Assembly: GCA_937980285.1 (NCBI GenBank)
Contig: CALJQI010000011.1
Coordinates: 1 to 11,405 of the forward strand
Length of the DNA: 11,405 nt
Origin: an uncultured Gammaproteobacteria bacterium
GTDB taxonomy: Bacteria > Pseudomonadota > Gammaproteobacteria > GCA-001735895
Direction: 5' to 3'
In this document: one piece after another, positions 7,956-11,405 of the stretch
How the letters are laid out: each line of letters begins with the position of its first letter
Position numbering within the stretch: position 1 is the stretch's first letter
Made by a program: the position numbers and the translations under genes
The notes under the pieces: generated by a model
What the model saw: the letters and a program-made list of their open reading frames with translations, nothing else
What the model was told of the DNA's origin: nothing
Database searches by the model: none

Positions 7956-8804
7956 ATGAAACTTGTCTTTACACTGCTCGGACTGGTGCTGCTGGTATCA
8001 GCCGCGCAGGCAAATTCGATCACCACCATACAGCTGTCGAACCGGCCGGCGCAGGAGATCATACCCATCATCAAACCGATGCTGGGATCGGGCGACGCAA
8101 TCTCGGGGCAGGGATTCAAAATCTTCCTGCGATCGTCGGCGCAGACCCGGGCACAGGTACAGGAGATGATCGATGCGCTGGATATTGCAGCCAAACTGCT
8201 GCAGATATCCGTATTCCAGGGCAGCAGCCGCGGCCTCAGGACGCTGGATATCGATGGCGGCATTCGGGTGGAAAGCGGCAACGGCCGTGTCGAAATCGGC
8301 AGCAGCGGAAGTAAAAAGAGTGGCGGCAGCATTACTTACAACAGCAATGGAGGCAGCGCCAATATCAACAGCACCGGCACCCGCTCGCGCCTGCAGGACA
8401 ATCCGATACACCGGGTGCGCGTCAGCGAAGGCACCGAGGCCTTCATCGAAACCGGCAAGCAAATCCCCTATTTCTCGGGCGCTTACTGGAGCCGGCCCAG
8501 GTCGATTAGCGGCGGCATCGAGTACAAGAACGTGACCACCGGTTTCTACGTGCTGCCGCGCATCCAGGGTGAAAACGTCATGCTACAGGTCAGTCCGTTC
8601 AAAAACACGATGCGAAACTCCAGCGGCGGCAGCATCGACACCCAGTCCGCCAACACCACCATTCGCGGGCGCATCGGCGAGTGGCTGTTGATCGGCGGCA
8701 CCACCGAGGAAATCACGCGCAGGCAAAGCGGCGCCGGCAGCTACACCTCGACCCAAAGCCGCAACCAGCAGAACATCTGGATCAGGGCCGATCTCGTTCA
8801 GTGA
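7956..8804 (+). CDS. Small exported secretin-related protein (NolW/secretin-like)
   Basis: A 282-residue exported protein with a signal peptide at residues 1-19 (cleavage after A-Q-A). Residues 22-78 resemble a secretin N-domain (NolW/N3 type): ITTIQLSNRPAQEIIPIIKP, then a repeat ending VQEMIDALD. LLQISVF follows, where secretins have their 'VLVEAII' strand. Residues 100-147 are a Gly/Ser/Asn-rich low-complexity insert. Residues 153-250 resemble the first part of the secretin core: VRVSEGTEAFIETG, then an IEYKNVTTGFYVLPRI strand and GRIGEWLLIGGTTEE, matching the 'v.V.dGqtvviGGL' element. The protein ends soon after with IWIRADLVQ and lacks the usual secretin signature VPxLGxIPxxGxLF. It stands alone, with no pilus or type II/III secretion genes beside it. 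A complete outer-membrane channel therefore looks doubtful; a periplasmic or outer-membrane accessory is possible. Family relation is fairly secure; function is unknown. Confidence 0.8.
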   Translation: MKLVFTLLGLVLLVSAAQANSITTIQLSNRPAQEIIPIIKPMLGSGDAISGQGFKIFLRSSAQTRAQVQEMIDALDIAAKLLQISVFQGSSRGLRTLDIDGGIRVESGNGRVEIGSSGSKKSGGSITYNSNGGSANINSTGTRSRLQDNPIHRVRVSEGTEAFIETGKQIPYFSGAYWSRPRSISGGIEYKNVTTGFYVLPRIQGENVMLQVSPFKNTMRNSSGGSIDTQSANTTIRGRIGEWLLIGGTTEEITRRQSGAGSYTSTQSRNQQNIWIRADLVQ

Positions 8805-8919
8805 GCCGAGATTCCGAAGGAGGCAAAGAATTCATCGAAGACCAGCTTCGTTGATATAGCGCGAGAGATAAAAACAAAAATTATAGCCGCTAGCAGGGGC
8901 CTGGACGTAATAGAATCAA
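8805..8919. other. Convergent intergenic gap with weak hairpin
   Basis: These 115 bp lie between the convergent ends of the secretin-like gene and the second CNNM gene, and no gene was seen in them. The best structure is 8832-8854: two 9-base arms separated by a 5-nt loop, with one T-T mismatch (TCAtCGAAG / CTTCGtTGA). Neither side has a proper T tract, so terminator function for either transcript is only a guess. The stretch 8870-8885 is A-rich on the plus strand. Confidence 0.3.
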
Positions 8920-10179
8920 TTACACCGGCTCTATTTTCAGCTTAACGATGGCCTTGTCGGTGCGCTTGTCGACGCTGAATTTATAACCCTGTTCGACCAT
9001 GCTTTCGCCGTAGTCCGGGATATGGCCGAGCTGGTGCATCACCAGGCCGCCGATGGTGTAGGAGACCTTGGTGTTGAGATTGATTTCCAGCAGGTCGTTG
9101 ACTTCCGATACCGACATCCGCGAATCGACCAGGTAGGAATTATCGTCGAGATGCTCGAAGGCTTTTTTCCGGCGCGGCAGGTATTCCTCGAAATCGTAAC
9201 CGACGTCGATATCGCCAACCACCTCTTCGATGATGTCTTCCATGGTGATTATGCCAACCGCCGAGCCATACTCGTCGACCACGATTGCCATATGATCTTC
9301 GCGCTGGCGCAGTATCGGCAGCAGCTCGTCGATGGTTTGCAGCTGCAACACGTACTGCGCGGGCTTGATCAGTTCTTCCAGCTCCTTCTGCGCTGTCGAA
9401 GCTTCCATCAGGTCCCAGGTGGTCAGCGTCGCGATGCCGATGATGTTGGTGATATTTCCCTTGTACACCGGCAGGCGGTTATAGCCCTTGCGCCGCACGG
9501 TCGCGATCGCGCGCAGAATGCCGCGCGTGTTACCGATCGCGGTGACGTCGGAAATCGGGATCATCGCCTCGCCCACGGTGGTATCGCAGAACCGAATTAC
9601 CCGGCGGATGCGGCCGCGGTCGAAGGCGTCTATCGACGAAGTTCTTTCGGTCATTTCGACCACCGCTCGGATTTGCTCGCGGGTCATGAACAGGTTTTGC
9701 TCGACCTTGCCGCCGCCCAGCAGCCTGGCCAGCAGCCGCGCCACGCGCGAAAAAATAAAAACGATCGGGTAAAAAACCACCGAGAATATTTTCAGCGGAA
9801 ATATGGCGATGGGCGCGATGGCATCGGATTTCTGCTGAAAGATACTCTTCGGGACTATCTCTCCGAGGATCAGCAAGATCGGGGTAAACAACAGGAAGGC
9901 GTAAAAGTCTCCGCGCTCGCCGAACAGGCTGATAAACAAAACCGTTACCAGCGTGGTCAGCGCGACGGTAGCGATATTGGTGCCGACCAGGGTAGTCCCC
10001 AGCATGACGTCGGGCGACTTGAACAGTTCGAGTACCTCTTTGGCGCCGCGATGGCCCTGGTTCGCCCTGGCGGTGAGCTTTACCTTGTCCGAGTTGACCA
10101 GGGCGATCTCGGAGCCGGAGAAAAAGCCCTTGATCAGCAGTAATACCAGGATTCCGAAAATCAGCCAGACTATGCTCAT
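8920..10179 (-). CDS. CNNM/CorC-family membrane protein, downstream paralogue (DUF21-CBS-CorC_HlyC)
   Basis: A 419-residue inner-membrane protein of the CNNM/CorB-CorC family, linked to Mg2+ (or Co2+) efflux and cation homeostasis. The DUF21 transmembrane domain covers about residues 1-155. Its first helix leads into FFSGSEIAL (Ser21, Glu24), and the family motif LGEIVPK lies at 105-111. A cytoplasmic CBS pair follows at about 200-325, with GEAMIP at 203-208, GYNRLPVY at 232-239 and VDEYGSAVGIITMEDIIEEVVGDI across 301-324. Residues 340-417 form a CorC_HlyC-type C-terminal domain. The length is normal for the family. The ATG overlaps the TGA of the upstream paralogue (ATGA), and GGAG (10191-10188) sits 8 nt before it, so the two are co-translated. 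Homologues are often annotated 'hemolysin C', but that label is historical. The transported ion cannot be told from sequence. Confidence 0.92.
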   Translation of the reverse strand: MSIVWLIFGILVLLLIKGFFSGSEIALVNSDKVKLTARANQGHRGAKEVLELFKSPDVMLGTTLVGTNIATVALTTLVTVLFISLFGERGDFYAFLLFTPILLILGEIVPKSIFQQKSDAIAPIAIFPLKIFSVVFYPIVFIFSRVARLLARLLGGGKVEQNLFMTREQIRAVVEMTERTSSIDAFDRGRIRRVIRFCDTTVGEAMIPISDVTAIGNTRGILRAIATVRRKGYNRLPVYKGNITNIIGIATLTTWDLMEASTAQKELEELIKPAQYVLQLQTIDELLPILRQREDHMAIVVDEYGSAVGIITMEDIIEEVVGDIDVGYDFEEYLPRRKKAFEHLDDNSYLVDSRMSVSEVNDLLEINLNTKVSYTIGGLVMHQLGHIPDYGESMVEQGYKFSVDKRTDKAIVKLKIEPV

Positions 10180-11405
10180 GACACTTTCTCCACCAGGTCG
10201 GCCTCGTCTTCCGGTTCATACTCCACCGTATCGTCGACGTCTTCCGGGATGTCTTCTATTTCATCGCGATCTTCCGCCCGCGGGTCGACCTCTTTTTCGG
10301 CCTGGATAACACCCTCTTCCTGGTCGAAGTCGTCGGCGTCGACACCCTTGGCCACGCGCACACGCGAAATTCGGTGATCGTCCATTTCCAGGATCTGGAT
10401 AATGATGTCTTCGTACTCGACCTTGTCGCCTTCGCGCGGCAGGCGGTCGAGCAGGCGGAATGCGAACCCGGCGACGGTGGTCATGCGCGGATCCTCTATG
10501 CCGAAGTTGGTGAGATTATCAAAGTCGTTCAGCTTCATATCGCCGGGCACTTCGTAAATGTTGTAATCCTTCTCGGCGTAATAGCCGGCGGTCGCCTTCG
10601 AGCCGCCGCTGATGTCCCCGAAGATGAAATTGAGCACGCCGCGCATGGTAATAAAGCCCTCGACCCCGCCAAATTCATTGAGACAAACCGCCGCGCGCAC
10701 CTCGTTGACCTGGAAGAAGTCGAACATTTCGTCGACTTTCTTGGTCAACGGCACCACCACGGGCGGGTGCATGATATCTTCGTGCGTCAGCTCGGACTGA
10801 TCGACGTCATCGAGCACCAGGCGCAGAATATCTTCGGCGTGCACGAAGCCGACGATGTTGTCGCGATGGGTTTTGAAAACCGGAACCCGCGGGTGGCGAT
10901 AGGCGACGAACTTGTCGATGATCTCGGGCACGCTCATTTCGATGTTGAGGAAGGCCATTTGCGTTCGCGGCGTCATCACCTCGACGATTTCGGTTTCGTT
11001 GGCCTCCAGCAGGTTGTAGATCAGCGCGCGCTCGGTTGCGTCGAGCTCGCCCTCTTCCGACACCTGCTCCACCAGGGTCAGAAACTCGTCCACCTGCAAG
11101 ATATTGTCCGCGGCCTTGATTTCGCCGACCACCCGCGTCGTGATCCAGTCGGCGATGCCGCGGATAGCCCAGCGTATCGGCGCGATCAGGTTTATCCACA
11201 TCGCCAGCGGTATGGCGACGATGCGGGTGCTGTACCTGATCGGGTTGGAGACCGCGATAGTCTTCGGCGTGACCTCGCCGAACAGCAGCAGCAACGGCAC
11301 CATCACCAGCAGGTTGATCATCACCACCTTGTCCGGCGCGTATAGCGAAATCAGAATCGAGGTCATGTTGGCGGCGGCGGCAATGTTGACCAGCTCGTTG
11401 CCGCT
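10176..11405 (-). CDS. CNNM/CorC-family membrane protein, upstream paralogue (5' end cut by window edge)
   Basis: The right edge cuts this gene. The frame is open from 11405, giving 409 residues, beginning SGNELVNIAAAANMTS, which aligns with the second DUF21 helix of the downstream paralogue. About 60 N-terminal residues are therefore missing, and the ATG at 11366 is internal. The membrane domain continues through LLLFGEVTPKTI, matching LGEIVPKSI in the partner. A CBS pair follows, opening with VMTPRTQM and including YRHPRVPVF and LNEFGGVEGFITM. A CorC_HlyC-like domain comes next. The protein ends in an unusually acidic tail of about 45 residues, rich in Glu and Asp, that the paralogue lacks. 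It shares ATGA overlap with the downstream gene. Two adjacent, diverged CNNM proteins with coupled translation suggest a heterodimer, since CNNM/CorC proteins are known to dimerise. The ion specificity is unknown. Confidence 0.92.
   Translation of the reverse strand, partial: SGNELVNIAAAANMTSILISLYAPDKVVMINLLVMVPLLLLFGEVTPKTIAVSNPIRYSTRIVAIPLAMWINLIAPIRWAIRGIADWITTRVVGEIKAADNILQVDEFLTLVEQVSEEGELDATERALIYNLLEANETEIVEVMTPRTQMAFLNIEMSVPEIIDKFVAYRHPRVPVFKTHRDNIVGFVHAEDILRLVLDDVDQSELTHEDIMHPPVVVPLTKKVDEMFDFFQVNEVRAAVCLNEFGGVEGFITMRGVLNFIFGDISGGSKATAGYYAEKDYNIYEVPGDMKLNDFDNLTNFGIEDPRMTTVAGFAFRLLDRLPREGDKVEYEDIIIQILEMDDHRISRVRVAKGVDADDFDQEEGVIQAEKEVDPRAEDRDEIEDIPEDVDDTVEYEPEDEADLVEKVS
10188..10191 (-). 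promoter_or_regulatory. Ribosome binding site inside the upstream CNNM gene
   Basis: GGAG lies in the last codons of the upstream CNNM gene, 8 nt before the ATG of the downstream one. It fixes the downstream start at 10179 despite the stop-start overlap. Confidence 0.6.

Noticed and set aside
8832..8854. Intrinsic terminator for the convergent genes
   Set aside because: The stem has a mismatch and is not followed by a T tract in either direction, so it is listed only as a weak hairpin.
9022..10143. Long open frame on the plus strand opposite the downstream CNNM gene (about 373 codons)
   Set aside because: The opposite strand encodes a full CNNM protein with clear DUF21, CBS and CorC_HlyC motifs. 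The antisense translation is rich in His, Asp, Gln and Arg with no recognisable domain, as expected from a GC-rich complementary strand.
10374..11345. Long open frame on the plus strand opposite the upstream CNNM gene (about 323 codons)
   Set aside because: Antisense shadow of a clearly conserved gene; no motif, signal peptide or credible ribosome site was seen.
11364..11366. ATG at 11366 as the true start of the upstream CNNM gene
   Set aside because: The frame stays open to the window edge and the preceding 13 residues match the conserved second DUF21 helix, so the real start lies outside the window.

Overview
The window looks like a chromosomal stretch from a Gram-negative bacterium, most likely a gammaproteobacterium. 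The reasons are a bacterial alpha-2-macroglobulin gene directly followed by pbpC (the known yfhM-pbpC pairing), several exported periplasmic proteins, tandem CNNM/CorC-type genes and a moderately GC-rich, tightly packed layout. The class assignment is inference. No tRNA, rRNA, CRISPR array, insertion sequence or phage gene was seen.

Layout. (1) Positions 1-7702, minus strand, is an envelope-defence and cell-wall cluster. In transcription order it holds an exported M15-type zinc peptidase (7702-7076), a 102 bp gap, a 1,917-residue alpha-2-macroglobulin with an intact CxEQ thioester motif (6973-1220), and penicillin-binding protein 1C (from 1223, running off the left edge). The last two genes overlap by ATGA. 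(2) Positions 7703-7955 are a divergent intergenic region with an AT-rich core and several short palindromes. (3) Positions 7956-8804, plus strand, encode a small exported secretin-related protein of 282 residues. (4) Positions 8805-8919 are a short convergent gap. (5) Positions 8920-11405, minus strand, hold two tandem CNNM/CorC-family membrane proteins (DUF21 plus CBS pair). They also overlap by ATGA, and the upstream one is cut by the right edge.

How the genes fit together. In the established model for the A2M-PBP1C pair, the macroglobulin traps attacking proteases at a breached envelope while PBP1C, a transglycosylase-transpeptidase, repairs the wall. The peptidase gene upstream points to the same compartment and may add a muropeptide-trimming step. 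That third membership is inference from co-orientation and spacing. The secretin-like protein is exported to the same compartment but its function is unknown. The CNNM pair is probably a separate metal-ion transport or membrane-homeostasis operon.

Nothing here is a clearly new system. The points most worth a second look are the A2M whose only cysteine is the thioester residue, its membrane-anchor rather than lipoprotein N-terminus, the hairpin at the A2M/pbpC junction, the secretin-like protein that lacks the usual C-terminal secretin signature, and the near-identical signal-peptide coding stretches in the two divergent genes.
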